A program made the position numbers and the translations under genes. Shown in pieces: positions 16,400-26,041 of a stretch of 30,360 bases of DNA; the first letter of the stretch is position 1, and each line of letters starts with the position of its first letter. The stretch is taken from assembly GCA_023389425.1 (NCBI GenBank), contig JAEWEK010000257.1, positions 1-30,360 of the forward strand, in the 5' to 3' direction. The notes under the pieces were generated by a model. It had not been told where the DNA came from. It made no database searches and saw nothing but the letters and a program-made list of their open reading frames with translations. The stretch is from Pseudomonadota bacterium. GTDB lineage: Bacteria; Pseudomonadota; Gammaproteobacteria; Burkholderiales; Burkholderiaceae_D.

Positions 16400-17742
16400 T
16401 GCTGGGCGCGCGCGAATTCAATTTCGACGGCCTGGTCGGGCCGTCGCACAACTACGCCGGGCTCTCGTTCGGCAACGTGGCCTCGTTCAATAACGTACGC
16501 AGCGCGTCCAATCCGCGCCAGGCCGCCTTGCAAGGGCTGGACAAGATGCGTGCGCTGGCGGCGCGCGGCTTCGCGCAGGCGGTGCTGCCGCCGCAGGCGC
16601 GCCCGAACTTCCGCCTGCTGCGCCGGCTCGGCTTTTCCGGCAGCGACGCCGACGTGCTGGCGCAGGCCTGGCGCGAGGCGCCGGTGATCCTGGCATGCGC
16701 GTATTCGGCGGCGCCGATGTGGACCGCCAACGCGGCCACCGTCAGCCCCTCGGCCGACACGCGCGACGGCCGTGTGCACTTCACCGCCGCCAACCTGAAC
16801 AACAAGCTGCACCGCTCTGAAGAATACGTGCAGGCGACCAGTTCGCTGCGCGCCATTTTCGCCGACGCCAACCGCTTCGTGGTGCACGAGGCGCTGCCGC
16901 CGACGCCGGCCTTCGGCGACGAGGGCGCGGCCAACCACACGCGCCTGGCGCGCGAGCATGGCGCCGCCGGCGTCGAGTTCTTCGTCTACGGCCGCGCCGA
17001 GTTCGACCCGGCGGCGCCGAACCCCACGCGCTACCCGGCGCGCCAGACGCTGGAAGCTTCGCAGGCGATCGCGCGCCTGCACGGACTGTCCGCCGCGCGT
17101 ACCGTGTTCGCGCAGCAGAATCCGGACGTGATCGACCAGGGCGTCTTCCACAACGACGTGATCGCGGTCGGCAACGGCAATGTGCTGTTCTACCACGAGC
17201 AGGCGTTCGCCGACGAAGCGGGCACGCTGGGCAGCCTGCGCGCCGCGATGGAGTCGGTCGGCGCCGAGCTGGCCGCGATCCGCGTCGCATCAAGCGAGGT
17301 GCCGGTGGCGGACGCGGTTGCCAGCTACCTGTTCAACAGCCAACTGCTGTCCAGGGCGGACGGCAAGATGGCGCTGGTGGTGCCGCACGAATGCCGCGAA
17401 AACGCCGCGGTGTCGGCCTACCTGGCGCAGCTGGTGGCGAGCGGCGGCCCGGTCGACGAACTGGTCGAATTCGACCTGCGCCAGAGCATGCGCAACGGCG
17501 GCGGCCCCGCATGCCTGCGCCTGCGCGTGGCGCTGACCGACGAAGAAGCGGCCGCCATGCACCAGGGCGTGGTGATGACCGAGGCGCTGTATGGCCGCCT
17601 GGTCGCCTGGGTCGGCAAGCATTACCGCGACCGGCTCGAACCGCAGGACCTGGCCGACCCGCAGCTGGCGCAGGAATGCAGGGCCGCGCTGGAGGAGCTG
17701 GAAACGATACTGGGCCTGCCCGGTTTGTACGACTTTACTTGA
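16399..17742 (+). CDS. astB: N-succinylarginine dihydrolase AstB
   Basis: AstB hydrolyses N2-succinylarginine to succinylornithine, CO2 and two ammonia, the second step. The product is 447 residues, the same as E. coli AstB. The start [21 protein letters not shown] is diagnostic. The guanidine-modifying triad is visible: E175 in [10 protein letters not shown]251 in [10 protein letters not shown] and C372 in [10 protein letters not shown]. The ATG overlaps the astD stop (TGATG). After its stop there is a 189-bp gap with its own promoter-like sequence before the glutamate dehydrogenase gene, instead of astE following directly. Confidence 0.97.
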   Translation: MLGAREFNFDGLVGPSHNYAGLSFGNVASFNNVRSASNPRQAALQGLDKMRALAARGFAQAVLPPQARPNFRLLRRLGFSGSDADVLAQAWREAPVILACAYSAAPMWTANAATVSPSADTRDGRVHFTAANLNNKLHRSEEYVQATSSLRAIFADANRFVVHEALPPTPAFGDEGAANHTRLAREHGAAGVEFFVYGRAEFDPAAPNPTRYPARQTLEASQAIARLHGLSAARTVFAQQNPDVIDQGVFHNDVIAVGNGNVLFYHEQAFADEAGTLGSLRAAMESVGAELAAIRVASSEVPVADAVASYLFNSQLLSRADGKMALVVPHECRENAAVSAYLAQLVASGGPVDELVEFDLRQSMRNGGGPACLRLRVALTDEEAAAMHQGVVMTEALYGRLVAWVGKHYRDRLEPQDLADPQLAQECRAALEELETILGLPGLYDFT

Positions 17743-17769
17743 CACTACTGTAACTCGGCCGTGCAAGGG

Positions 17770-17798
17770 GTGACCTGCCGGGCACGGCATGATCTAAT
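17770..17798 (+). promoter_or_regulatory. Possible promoter of the glutamate dehydrogenase gene
   Basis: GTGACC (17770-17775) and TCTAAT (17793-17798) are separated by 17 bp, a fair sigma-70 match, predicting a start near 17805 and a 125-base leader. The leader contains the hairpin GCTTCC (17812-17817) with GGAAGC (17825-17830). No convincing ArgR-like half-site was found here. Confidence 0.4.
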
Positions 17799-17931
17799 AA
17801 CGGAATTGGACGCTTCCGGGACAAGGAAGCCAGGGATTCGGACGGGCCAACCCCGTTCGCCGCACAGCTGAGGAGAGCAGGGCCACAAGCCCAAGCCCGA
17901 CCGGCGAATTACTTACGCTTTGGAGAAGCAA

Positions 17932-20900
17932 ATGAATGACATGACCCAAGACCTGCGCACCATGACGCTCGCAATGGTCAACGACAGCCAGCCCGCTGGC
18001 GCCACCGGACAGGTGCGCGCGCTCATCAGCGCCTGGATCGAATCGCTCGACGAAGAAGACCTGGCCGGCACCGCGCCGCAAAGCCTGGTCCCGGTGCTGT
18101 GGGAGGGCTTCACCCAAGCCGCGCAGCGCAAGGGCCATGGTTGCCAGATCGCGCAGATGCGCTATTCGGACGGGCGCGGGGGCATGGCCAGCGCGCTGCT
18201 GATCCTCAACGACGACATGCCTTACCTGGTCGACTCCTTCGTCATGGCCCTGCGCCGCGAACGCATCAGCGCCTCGGGCGTGATGAACGCCGTGCTGGCC
18301 GTGCGGCGCGATGCCGACGGTGTCGTGCAGTCGGTCGGCGATGCCGGCGCGCCGCTCGAATCCTACGTCCTGTGCCTGCTGGCCGAAGACCTGCCGGCCG
18401 ATGAAATGTCCAAGCTGTCGGAGCGCATCCGCATGGTCGCCAGCGATGCCGCCACCGTGCACCGCGACGCCGTCGCCATGTCCGACCGCATGACCGCGGT
18501 CGCTTCGGCCGCCGCCGCCAACCCGGCCGGCCAGGAAGTGTCGGCCTTCCTCGAGTGGGCCAAGAACGAAGGCTTCGAGCCTTTCGGCTACGCCTACTAC
18601 ACCGTCAACCAGGACGGCACCCAGCTCGAGCGCGACATCCCGAGCCGCATCGGCGTGCTGCAGGATACCGCGCACCCGGTGTACGGCAACTGCATCGCCA
18701 ACATCCCGGGCGACGTCGATACGCTGTCCAAGTTCGCCGAGTCGCTGTCGGTGGTGAAGGCCGACGTGGCCGGCACCCTGCACCGCGACCAGCCGCTCGA
18801 TTTCGTCGGCGTGCGCAATATGGACGACAAGGGCAATGTGCAGGGCCTGCACTGCTTCGTCGGCCTGTTCACGCGCGCCGTCACCGCGACCCCGCTGGCA
18901 CGCCTGCCGTTCGCGCGCGGCCGCGTGGCCAAGGTGCTGTCGATCGCCGGCGTGCGCCAGGAAGGCTTCCGCGCAGAGAAGTTCGTCGAGATCCTCGAAT
19001 CGCTGCCGCGCACCGAAGCGCTGGAAGCCGATCCGGAATGGCTGGCCCAGGTGTGCAGCGCCGTGGTCTCGCTGTACAAGCAGCCGCGCCCGAAAGTGTT
19101 CGCGCGCCGCGACGTCTACGGCCGCCACCTGAACGTGCTGGTCTACCTGCCGCGCGAGCGCTTCTCCAACGCCGTCGCCGCCGCGCTGGCGCAAGCCCTG
19201 AAGGAAAGCTCGGGCGCGACCGAAGTGCGCTCGCAGAACCTGGTGGCCGACGGTCCGCTGGCCCGCGTCTACCTCACCGCGCATGCCGCCCGCTACCCGC
19301 TCGACCTGGAAACCGACATCCAGAAGCCGCTGCTGGCCGTGCTGGACGGCTGGCACGACCGTTTCGCCGGCCTGGTCAACACGCTGGACGATGCCGCCAC
19401 CCGCAACGCGCTCAAGAAGCTGGTGCCGACCCTGCCGGTCGGCTACGTCACCTCGACCGCGCCGGACGTCGCTTTCCGCGACCTGCAGGCGGTGCTGAAG
19501 AACGGCCAGCAAAACCACGTCTCGGTGCGCATCGAGACCGATGCCCGTGAAGCCTCGGTGCGCCTGTACACCGGCGCCACCGTGCCTTCGCTGTCGCGCA
19601 TCATGCCGGCGCTGCACAATGCCGGCGTCGCGATCGACCGCGAGTCGACCTACGCGATCACCACCGCCGACGGCATGTGCCACTACGTGACCGCGCTGTT
19701 CGTCGACGCCGAGAGCGCAGGCAACCTGGCCAAGCCGGGCATCGTGCCGGTGGCCGAGGAACTGTTCGGCGCGCTGTTCAACGGCGAAGCCGAAGACGGC
19801 CGCCTGAACGGCCTGTCGGTGCTGGGCGGCCTGTCGCTGCGCGAAGTGCAGCTGGTGCGCGCCTACATCAGCTATTGGCGCCAGGCCGGCAGCAAGTTCA
19901 CCGTGCGCTACATGGCCGAAACCCTGCGCACCCATCCGCTGCTGGCGCGCCAGCTGGTCGACGGCATCAAGCAGCGCTTCAACCCGGCGCTGAGCGAAGC
20001 CCAGCGTACCGAGGGCACCGCGATGCTGGAGGCGCTGAAGGCCAACGTGGCCTCGGTCAACCACGCCGACACCGAAGAGATCTTCGCCTCGCTGGTCGAC
20101 CTGGCGCTGGCCACCGTGCGCACCAACTACTTCCAGGCTGAAGCCGCGAACAGCGACAAGATCATCTTCAAGTTCGACACCAGCAAGCTGATGCTGGTGC
20201 CGGAACCGCGTCCGTACCGCGAAATCTACGTGTTCTCGCGCCGCTTCGAAGGCGTGCACCTGCGCGGAGGCCCGGTCGCCCGCGGCGGCCTGCGCTGGTC
20301 GGACCGCATGGAAGACTACCGCACCGAGGTGCTGGGCCTGGTGAAGGCGCAGATGGTGAAGAACGCCGTCATCGTGCCGGCCGGCTCCAAGGGCGGCTTC
20401 ATCTGCAAGATGATGCCGAAGGATGCGGCGCGCGACGTGGTCGCGGCCGAAGGCGAGGCAGTCTACCGCCTGTTCATCTCCAGCCTGCTGGAAGTGACCG
20501 ACAACCGCGTGCGCGGCGCCATCGTGCCGCCGGGCGACACCGTGCGCTACGACCAGGACGATCCCTACCTGGTGGTGGCCGCCGACAAGGGCACCGCGAC
20601 CTTCTCCGACATCGCCAACGGCATCGCCGTCAAGCGCGGCTTCTGGCTGGGCGACGCGTTCGCCTCGGGCGGCTCGAACGGCTACGACCACAAGAAGATG
20701 GGCATCACCGCCAAGGGCGCGTTCGAAGCCGTCAAGCGCCACTTCTACGAGATGGGCCACGACATGAACACCACCCCGGTGACCGTGGTCGGCGTGGGCG
20801 ACATGTCGGGCGACGTGTTCGGCAACGGCGTGCTGCTGTCGCGCAAATTGAAGCTGGTCGCGGCCTTCGACCACCGCCACATCTTCCTCGACCCGAACCC

Positions 20901-22626
20901 GGACTGCGAAGTCTCGTTCAAGGAACGCGAGCGCATGTTCGCGCTGCCCCGTTCGTCGTGGGAAGACTACGACAAATCGCTGATCTCGCAGGGCGGCGGC
21001 GTGTTCCCGCGCTCGGCGCGCCACATCGAGCTGACGCCGGAAGTGCGCGCGGCGCTGGACATCGCCGAGACCTCGCTGACGCCGGAAGAACTGATGCACC
21101 GCATCCTGATGGCGCCGGTGGACCTGTTCTACAACGGCGGCATCGGCACCTACATCAAGGCGTCGGGCGAGACCCACGCACAGGTCAAGGACCGCGCCAA
21201 CGACAATATCCGCGTCAGCGGCAATGAGCTGCGCTGCAAGGTCGTGGCCGAAGGCGGCAACCTGGGCGCGACCCAGGCCGGCCGTATCGAATTCGCGCTG
21301 GCGGGCGGCCGCATCTTCACCGATGCGATCGACAACTCGGCCGGCGTGGACTGCTCCGACCACGAAGTCAACGTCAAGATCTGGCTCGACACCGAAGTCA
21401 ACGCCGGCGAACTGCCGGAAGGCGACCGCAACAACCTGCTGTTCGCGATGACCGACGACGTCGAAGACCTGGTCCTGCGCGACAACAAGCTGCAGACCCA
21501 CCTGCTGGTGCGCGAGGCGCAGGCCCAGTCGAACGCCTCGGTGGTCGAAGCCTACGCTGCGCTGATCGCCAGCCTGGAAGCCGAAGGCGCCGTATCGCGC
21601 GAGCTGGAGCAACTGCCGAGCGAGTCGGAACTGGCACGCCGCAAGGCGCTGGGCCAGGGCCTGACCACGCCGGAGCTGGCGGTCGTCATCGCCAACGTCA
21701 AGAATCGCTTCAAGCGCATCCTCGGCACGCTGCCGCTGGTCGACCAGCCGTGGGCGCGCACCGTGCTGCGCCCGTACTTCCCGGCGCAGCTGGTCGCCAC
21801 CCGCGATCCGCTGGCGCACCCGCTGGCCAACGCGATCCTGTCGACCGTGCTGGCCAACGAAGCCGTCAACCGCTGCGGTCCGCTGATGCTGCGCGACCTG
21901 GCCGCCGAGCACCGCGTCGACGAGCCGGAAGTCATCAAGGCATTCGGCCGCGCCTGGGCCGCGCTGCAGCTGGCGCCGGTGTTCGACGCGCTCGACGCCG
22001 ATGCGCTGAACGTGCCGCGTGACGTGTCGGTGCTGGTCGATGCCCGCACCCGCGCCATGCTGCGCGCCGTGATCGAAGGGGTGCTGTCGCTGCCGGCCGA
22101 CGCCGACGGCATGCAGGAGCTGGCCGGGCTGTTCGCCGATGCGGACCAGGTGCGCGCGATGATGCCGGCCAAGCTGGAAGCGGACGCCCACGCCGGCCTG
22201 ACCCCGGCCTTCGCCCAGGCATGGAAAGCTGTCGACACCATCGACTCGCTGGCCACCTTCCTGTTCGCGGCGGTCTCGGTGCAGCGCCCGGCCGGCATGA
22301 CGCTGCCGCAGTTCCTGCAGGTCGGCATGGCGCTGCGCGCCGCCGCCGGCATCGACAACCTCGAGCGCGGCCTGAAGCTGCCGACCGCGAACAAGGCGCA
22401 GGAACAGCTGCGCAACTACGCGATGCAGGCCCTGCGCCGCACCCAGCAACGCCTGCTGCTGCAGGTGCTGGATCGTGCCAAGTCGGGCGATGCGCTGGCC
22501 GCCGTCAAGGCCGTCACGCAGGAGCGCGGCCTCGCCGGCTACCCGCAGCAGACCGACATCGAGCAGGCCATGCTGTTGGTGTGGGCGCTGTCGGAAGGCA
22601 CCAGCCCCGAGCGCATCGCGGCATAA
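17932..22626 (+). CDS. gdhB: NAD-specific glutamate dehydrogenase (large, ~170-kDa type)
   Basis: This oxidises glutamate to 2-oxoglutarate and ammonia with NAD+. At 1564 residues it belongs to the giant GDH class, with a long N-terminal region holding ACT-like regulatory segments (about residues 1-650), a central catalytic core and a C-terminal extension. Core motifs are RGGPVARGGLRWSDR (to R792), KNAVIVPAGSKGGF with K820, and the NAD fold VVGVGDMSGDVFGNG (952-966). ATG 17932 is chosen over the in-frame TTG at 17920 because GGAG (17922-17925) lies six bases before it. In Pseudomonas aeruginosa the homologue gdhB is arginine-induced through ArgR but is, to my knowledge, not inside the aru operon. 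Here it sits between astB and astE and ends four bases before the astE ATG, so one transcript can carry arginine carbon to 2-oxoglutarate. Confidence 0.95.
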   Translation: MNDMTQDLRTMTLAMVNDSQPAGATGQVRALISAWIESLDEEDLAGTAPQSLVPVLWEGFTQAAQRKGHGCQIAQMRYSDGRGGMASALLILNDDMPYLVDSFVMALRRERISASGVMNAVLAVRRDADGVVQSVGDAGAPLESYVLCLLAEDLPADEMSKLSERIRMVASDAATVHRDAVAMSDRMTAVASAAAANPAGQEVSAFLEWAKNEGFEPFGYAYYTVNQDGTQLERDIPSRIGVLQDTAHPVYGNCIANIPGDVDTLSKFAESLSVVKADVAGTLHRDQPLDFVGVRNMDDKGNVQGLHCFVGLFTRAVTATPLARLPFARGRVAKVLSIAGVRQEGFRAEKFVEILESLPRTEALEADPEWLAQVCSAVVSLYKQPRPKVFARRDVYGRHLNVLVYLPRERFSNAVAAALAQALKESSGATEVRSQNLVADGPLARVYLTAHAARYPLDLETDIQKPLLAVLDGWHDRFAGLVNTLDDAATRNALKKLVPTLPVGYVTSTAPDVAFRDLQAVLKNGQQNHVSVRIETDAREASVRLYTGATVPSLSRIMPALHNAGVAIDRESTYAITTADGMCHYVTALFVDAESAGNLAKPGIVPVAEELFGALFNGEAEDGRLNGLSVLGGLSLREVQLVRAYISYWRQAGSKFTVRYMAETLRTHPLLARQLVDGIKQRFNPALSEAQRTEGTAMLEALKANVASVNHADTEEIFASLVDLALATVRTNYFQAEAANSDKIIFKFDTSKLMLVPEPRPYREIYVFSRRFEGVHLRGGPVARGGLRWSDRMEDYRTEVLGLVKAQMVKNAVIVPAGSKGGFICKMMPKDAARDVVAAEGEAVYRLFISSLLEVTDNRVRGAIVPPGDTVRYDQDDPYLVVAADKGTATFSDIANGIAVKRGFWLGDAFASGGSNGYDHKKMGITAKGAFEAVKRHFYEMGHDMNTTPVTVVGVGDMSGDVFGNGVLLSRKLKLVAAFDHRHIFLDPNPDCEVSFKERERMFALPRSSWEDYDKSLISQGGGVFPRSARHIELTPEVRAALDIAETSLTPEELMHRILMAPVDLFYNGGIGTYIKASGETHAQVKDRANDNIRVSGNELRCKVVAEGGNLGATQAGRIEFALAGGRIFTDAIDNSAGVDCSDHEVNVKIWLDTEVNAGELPEGDRNNLLFAMTDDVEDLVLRDNKLQTHLLVREAQAQSNASVVEAYAALIASLEAEGAVSRELEQLPSESELARRKALGQGLTTPELAVVIANVKNRFKRILGTLPLVDQPWARTVLRPYFPAQLVATRDPLAHPLANAILSTVLANEAVNRCGPLMLRDLAAEHRVDEPEVIKAFGRAWAALQLAPVFDALDADALNVPRDVSVLVDARTRAMLRAVIEGVLSLPADADGMQELAGLFADADQVRAMMPAKLEADAHAGLTPAFAQAWKAVDTIDSLATFLFAAVSVQRPAGMTLPQFLQVGMALRAAAGIDNLERGLKLPTANKAQEQLRNYAMQALRRTQQRLLLQVLDRAKSGDALAAVKAVTQERGLAGYPQQTDIEQAMLLVWALSEGTSPERIAA

Positions 22627-22630
22627 GCGG

Positions 22631-23629
22631 ATGGGCATGCAGCCGTCCACCGCGCTGCCGGAAGCGGTGCGCGCCCTGGCCGAAGCGGACTTCGGCACTG
22701 TCGCGCAGCGTTTCCGTGACGCCGGCCTTGCGGTCGGGCTGCCCGCCAAGGGCATCCTGACCGTCAGGGCGGCCACGCCCGACCCGGCGCGGCCGGCGGT
22801 GCTGGTGTCGGTGGGCGTGCACGGCGACGAGACCGGGCCGATCGAAATGGTCGCGTATCTGGTCGAGGCGCTGTCGCGCGAGCCGCGGCTGCTGGCCGTG
22901 GACCTGATGCTGTGCGTCGGGAACATCGACGCGATCGCGGCCGGCAAGCGCTTCATCGACGCCGACCTCAATCGCATGTTCCGTTCCCCGCGCGGCGCAC
23001 TGGCCGGCACGGCGGAAGCGGTGCGGGCCGACGAGATGATCGCGGCCACGGCCGCCTTCTTCAATGCCGCGGGGCCGGTGCGCTGGCACCTGGACCTGCA
23101 TACCGCGATCCGCGCTTCCTATTACCCGACCTTCGCGGTGGTGCCGGAGCTGATCCCCGATGCGCGCAGGCAGGCCCTGATTGGCTGGCTGGGCGAGGCG
23201 GCGATCGGGGCGGTCATCATGAATCCCAAATCGGCTGGCACCTACAGCTACCACACGGCGGAGCACCATGGCGCTGCCGGCAGCACCGTGGAGCTGGGAC
23301 GGATCGGCACGCTGGGGCAGAACGACCTGGCCCAGTTTGCCGATGTGTCGGCGGCGCTGGCCAGGCTGCTGCGCGGCGAACCGGCGGCTGGCGGTTCGCA
23401 GCCGCACGTTTTTAAAGTCGCGCAGGAGATCGTCAAGCTGTCCGACGGGTTCAGCATGGCGTTCGGGCGCGAGACGCCGAACTTCGCTTCGCTCAAGCAT
23501 GGCGAGGTGATCGCGCGCGATGGCGATACTGTTTATACCGTTTTTCACGACGAGGAACTGGTCGTGTTTCCCAATCCCGATGTGCGTGTCGGTTTGCGTG
23601 CAGGCCTGATGGTCGTGCGCGTCGCCTGA
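22631..23629 (+). CDS. astE: Succinylglutamate desuccinylase AstE
   Basis: AstE is the zinc enzyme that splits succinylglutamate into succinate and glutamate, the final AST step. The 332-residue protein shows VGVHGDETGPIE with ligands H64 and E67, DADLNRMF (111-118), WHLDLHTAI with the third ligand H157, and STVELGRIG with the probable catalytic E221. The ATG at 22631 follows the GDH stop by four bases and has no strong Shine-Dalgarno, so translation likely depends on coupling to the GDH gene; a second in-frame ATG is at 22637. A REP-like repeat follows the stop. Confidence 0.94.
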   Translation: MGMQPSTALPEAVRALAEADFGTVAQRFRDAGLAVGLPAKGILTVRAATPDPARPAVLVSVGVHGDETGPIEMVAYLVEALSREPRLLAVDLMLCVGNIDAIAAGKRFIDADLNRMFRSPRGALAGTAEAVRADEMIAATAAFFNAAGPVRWHLDLHTAIRASYYPTFAVVPELIPDARRQALIGWLGEAAIGAVIMNPKSAGTYSYHTAEHHGAAGSTVELGRIGTLGQNDLAQFADVSAALARLLRGEPAAGGSQPHVFKVAQEIVKLSDGFSMAFGRETPNFASLKHGEVIARDGDTVYTVFHDEELVVFPNPDVRVGLRAGLMVVRVA

Positions 23630-23649
23630 ATCAAGCTCCGACCGTAAAG

Positions 23650-23735
23650 CCGTCATCCCGGCGCAGGCCGGGATCCATGCTGAGTATCCGAATCCGGAAG
23701 CGGTCTATGGGTCCCGGCCTTCGCCGGGACGACGG
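23650..23735. repeat. REP-like inverted repeat after astE
   Basis: The left arm (23650-23683, with GTCATCCCGGCGCAGGCCGG) and right arm (23703-23735, with GTCCCGGCCTTCGCCGGGAC) are inverse copies, related to the units after tgt and after the AraC-type regulator; the left arm also ends in ATCCATGCTGAG, like the unit at 11327. Confidence 0.75.
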
Positions 23736-23834
23736 TTTTGGGTCTTTCGATCTCTCCACGCGCCGCACCTCTGGTCACTCCCGGCAAAGATTGTTCGCGC
23801 GCAGTAGACTAGCCGTTTCGTCACGGGAGTCTTC

Positions 23835-24953
23835 ATGAGCAAGCTTTTCTCGCCGATTTCGCTCGGCCGGCTGCAGCTGGAAAACCGCATCGCGATCGCA
23901 CCGATGTGCCAGTACTCGGCCGATGGCAATGGCCTGGCGACCGACTGGCACATGATCCACCTCGGCCACCTGGCATTGTCGGGCGCCGGCCTGCTCATCC
24001 TCGAAGCCACCGCCGTCACCCCCGAAGCGCGCATTTCGCCCGACGACCTGGGCCTGTGGTCGGACGCGCACCAGGCCGCGCTCAAGCCGGTCATCGACGC
24101 CATCCGCCGCTACGCGCCGATCAGGATCGGCATCCAGCTCGGCCACGCCGGCCGCAAGGCGTCCAGCGACGTGCCATGGAAGGGCGGCGCCAACCTGCCG
24201 CTGACCGACCCGCGCGGCTGGCAGACCCTGTCCGCTTCCGCGATCCCGCATGCGCCGGGCGAGACGGTGCCGATGGCGCTCGACCAGCACGGCATCGACC
24301 GCATCAAGCATGGCTTCGCGCAGGCGGCGATCCGCGCCCATGCGCTCGGCATCGACGCCATCGAGCTGCACGGCGCCCACGGCTACCTGATCCACCAGTT
24401 CCTGTCGCCGCTGTCCAATCACCGCAGCGACCAATACGGCGGCTCGCTGGAGAACCGCATGCGCTTCGCGCTGGAAGTGTTCCAGGAAGTGCGCGCCGCG
24501 GTGCCGCCGGAGATGGTGGTGGGCATGCGCATCTCGGCCACCGACTGGGTCGAGGGCGGCTGGGACCTGGAGCAGAGCAAGGTGCTGGCGCAGGCGCTGG
24601 AAAAGCTGGGCTGCGAATTCATCCACGTGTCCAGCGGCGGCCTGTCGCCGCAGCAGAAGATCCCGCTCGGCCCGGGCTACCAGATCGAGTTCGCGGCCGC
24701 GATCAAGGCCGCCTGCGGCATGCCGACCATCGGCGTCGGCCTGATCACGGAGCCGATCCAGGCCGAGACCATCGTCAGCTCGGGCCAGGCCGACATGGTG
24801 GCGCTGGCGCGCCAGATGCTGTACGACCCGCGCTGGCCGTGGCATGCCGCCGCCGAACTGGGAGCGCAGGTGAGCGCGCCGCCGCAGTACTGGCGTTCGC
24901 AGCCGCGCCAGTTCAAGAGCCTGTTCGGCCCGACCACGCTCGGCCAGCGCTGA
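23835..24953 (+). CDS. Old yellow enzyme family NADH:flavin oxidoreductase (XenA/YqjM type)
   Basis: A 372-residue FMN-dependent ene-reductase, a TIM barrel that reduces activated C=C bonds or nitro compounds with NAD(P)H. Class II (XenA/YqjM) features are APMCQYSA with the redox-tuning C25 and Y27, QLGHAGRKAS with the substrate-binding histidine, ELHGAHGYLIHQFLSPLSNH, then RSDQYGGSLENR, and GVGLITEP near the FMN phosphate site. The start at 23835 has GGGAG six bases upstream. It stands alone, downstream of the REP-like repeat; the physiological substrate cannot be told. A G+C-rich 11-bp hairpin (24966-24976 with 24986-24996, one G-T pair) follows its stop but lacks a T-tract. Confidence 0.95.
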   Translation: MSKLFSPISLGRLQLENRIAIAPMCQYSADGNGLATDWHMIHLGHLALSGAGLLILEATAVTPEARISPDDLGLWSDAHQAALKPVIDAIRRYAPIRIGIQLGHAGRKASSDVPWKGGANLPLTDPRGWQTLSASAIPHAPGETVPMALDQHGIDRIKHGFAQAAIRAHALGIDAIELHGAHGYLIHQFLSPLSNHRSDQYGGSLENRMRFALEVFQEVRAAVPPEMVVGMRISATDWVEGGWDLEQSKVLAQALEKLGCEFIHVSSGGLSPQQKIPLGPGYQIEFAAAIKAACGMPTIGVGLITEPIQAETIVSSGQADMVALARQMLYDPRWPWHAAAELGAQVSAPPQYWRSQPRQFKSLFGPTTLGQR

Positions 24954-25115
24954 CATGCATACCTCGCGGGATGGCGGCGGCCGGTCGCCGTCCCGCGCAG
25001 TTCAGCATGCATTTCCTGCAGCTCGTCGCATCCGGCGCGCGGCATCGGATGGGCCTTGTTAAAGTCTGAACCTCGGCGCTCGACGCCTGTACAAACTTAG
25101 AATAAAAGGCTCCCC

Positions 25116-25979
25116 ATGCGTTCACTCATTTCCCTTGCCTGCCTCGCTCTTCTCGGCGGGTGCGTCATGATCGTCGGCCACGACGGTGATGGCGACCTTC
25201 ACGTCCGTTCCGCCTTCAGCAGCGCCCCCGTTGTCGAAGGCAACGGCAATTACACGCGCGAAGTGCGTACCATCGGCAGCGTGCCGCACCTGACCGTCGA
25301 CGGCTCGATGCAGGTCGAGGTGCGCGTCGGCCCGGCGCCGTCGCTGATGGTCGAAGCCGACTCCAATCTGCTGCCGCTGATCCGCACCGAAACCAGGGGC
25401 GACACGCTGCGCATCTCGTCGGACCGCATCCGCACCAGTAATCCGGTGCATGTCGTGTATACCGTTCCGCGCCTGACCGCGGTCCAGTCGAACGGCTCCG
25501 GCCGCATCACGGTCGATGGCCTGAATGGCGCGCCGCTGCAGACCCAGGTGAACGGCTCCGGCGTGCTGGAACTGGCGGGCGAAGTGGCGCAGCTGGATGC
25601 GCAGATGAACGGCTCGGGGCGCCTGGAGGCGAACCGCCTGCGCGCCGGCGGCGCGGACCTGAGCTCGAACGGTTCCGGCTTCATGTATGCGGGCGACCTG
25701 CGCGGCGAGCATGCCACCATCGGCGTGCACGGCTCGGGCAAGGTGCAGGCGCGCGGCATGGTGCGCTACCTGATGGTGAAGGTGACCGGCTCCGGCAGCG
25801 CCGACCTGGACGGCCTGTCCAGCGACCGCGGCGACCTGCAAAGCACCAGCTCGGGCGCCATCATGGCCAATGTGCGCCAGGACCTGATCGCATCGGCCAC
25901 CGGCTCGGGCTCGGTCCGCGTGCGCGGCAATCCGCCGCAGCGCAAGCTCAGCGGCCGCCGCGTGGTGATGGTCGACTAA
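25116..25979 (+). CDS. DUF2807-type (GIN domain) lipoprotein
   Basis: A 287-residue exported protein. The N-terminus is a lipoprotein signal (MRSLISLACLALLGGC, lipid-modified C16). The rest fits the DUF2807 / head-GIN beta-solenoid family: it opens IGSVPHLTVDGSMQVEVRVG and then carries eight repeats about 20-30 residues apart centred on x-G-S-G (SNGSGRI, VNGSGVL, MNGSGRL, SNGSGFM, VHGSGKV, VTGSGSA, TSSGAIM, ATGSGSV), each likely one turn of a parallel beta-helix. Its function is unknown in the family; an envelope adhesion or stress role is often proposed. It is a single gene with its own strong terminator. Confidence 0.88.
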   Translation: MRSLISLACLALLGGCVMIVGHDGDGDLHVRSAFSSAPVVEGNGNYTREVRTIGSVPHLTVDGSMQVEVRVGPAPSLMVEADSNLLPLIRTETRGDTLRISSDRIRTSNPVHVVYTVPRLTAVQSNGSGRITVDGLNGAPLQTQVNGSGVLELAGEVAQLDAQMNGSGRLEANRLRAGGADLSSNGSGFMYAGDLRGEHATIGVHGSGKVQARGMVRYLMVKVTGSGSADLDGLSSDRGDLQSTSSGAIMANVRQDLIASATGSGSVRVRGNPPQRKLSGRRVVMVD

Positions 25980-26002
25980 GCGAAACGAACGACAGCAGTT
26001 GG

Positions 26003-26036
26003 CCGGGCCGCGCGTGAGCGCGCGCCCGGTTTTTTT
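26003..26036 (+). terminator. Intrinsic terminator after the DUF2807 lipoprotein gene
   Basis: CCGGGCCGCGCG (from 26003) pairs with CGCGCGCCCGG (to 26029) around a TGAG loop with one bulged C, followed by seven T residues (26030-26036). It separates the gene from the convergent hmp gene. Confidence 0.85.
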
Positions 26037-26041
26037 GCGAT

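Noticed and set aside
17743..17805. An ArgR-like half-site upstream of the glutamate dehydrogenase gene (TGTAAC near 17750)
   Set aside because: It differs from TGTCGC and lacks AA at the right distance; there is no second half-site.
17794..23064. A 1756-codon open frame on the minus strand opposite the glutamate dehydrogenase gene
   Set aside because: It is an exact shadow of a well-supported gene; its composition is dominated by Arg, Ala, His and Gln as expected for the antisense frame of G+C-rich codons, and no domain is seen. Other long antisense frames (for example 1432-2760 and 4272-5906) were dropped for the same reason.
24966..24996. Hairpin after the old yellow enzyme gene as an intrinsic terminator
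   Set aside because: The 11-bp stem is good but no T-tract follows; it may affect the 3' end but cannot be called a terminator with confidence.
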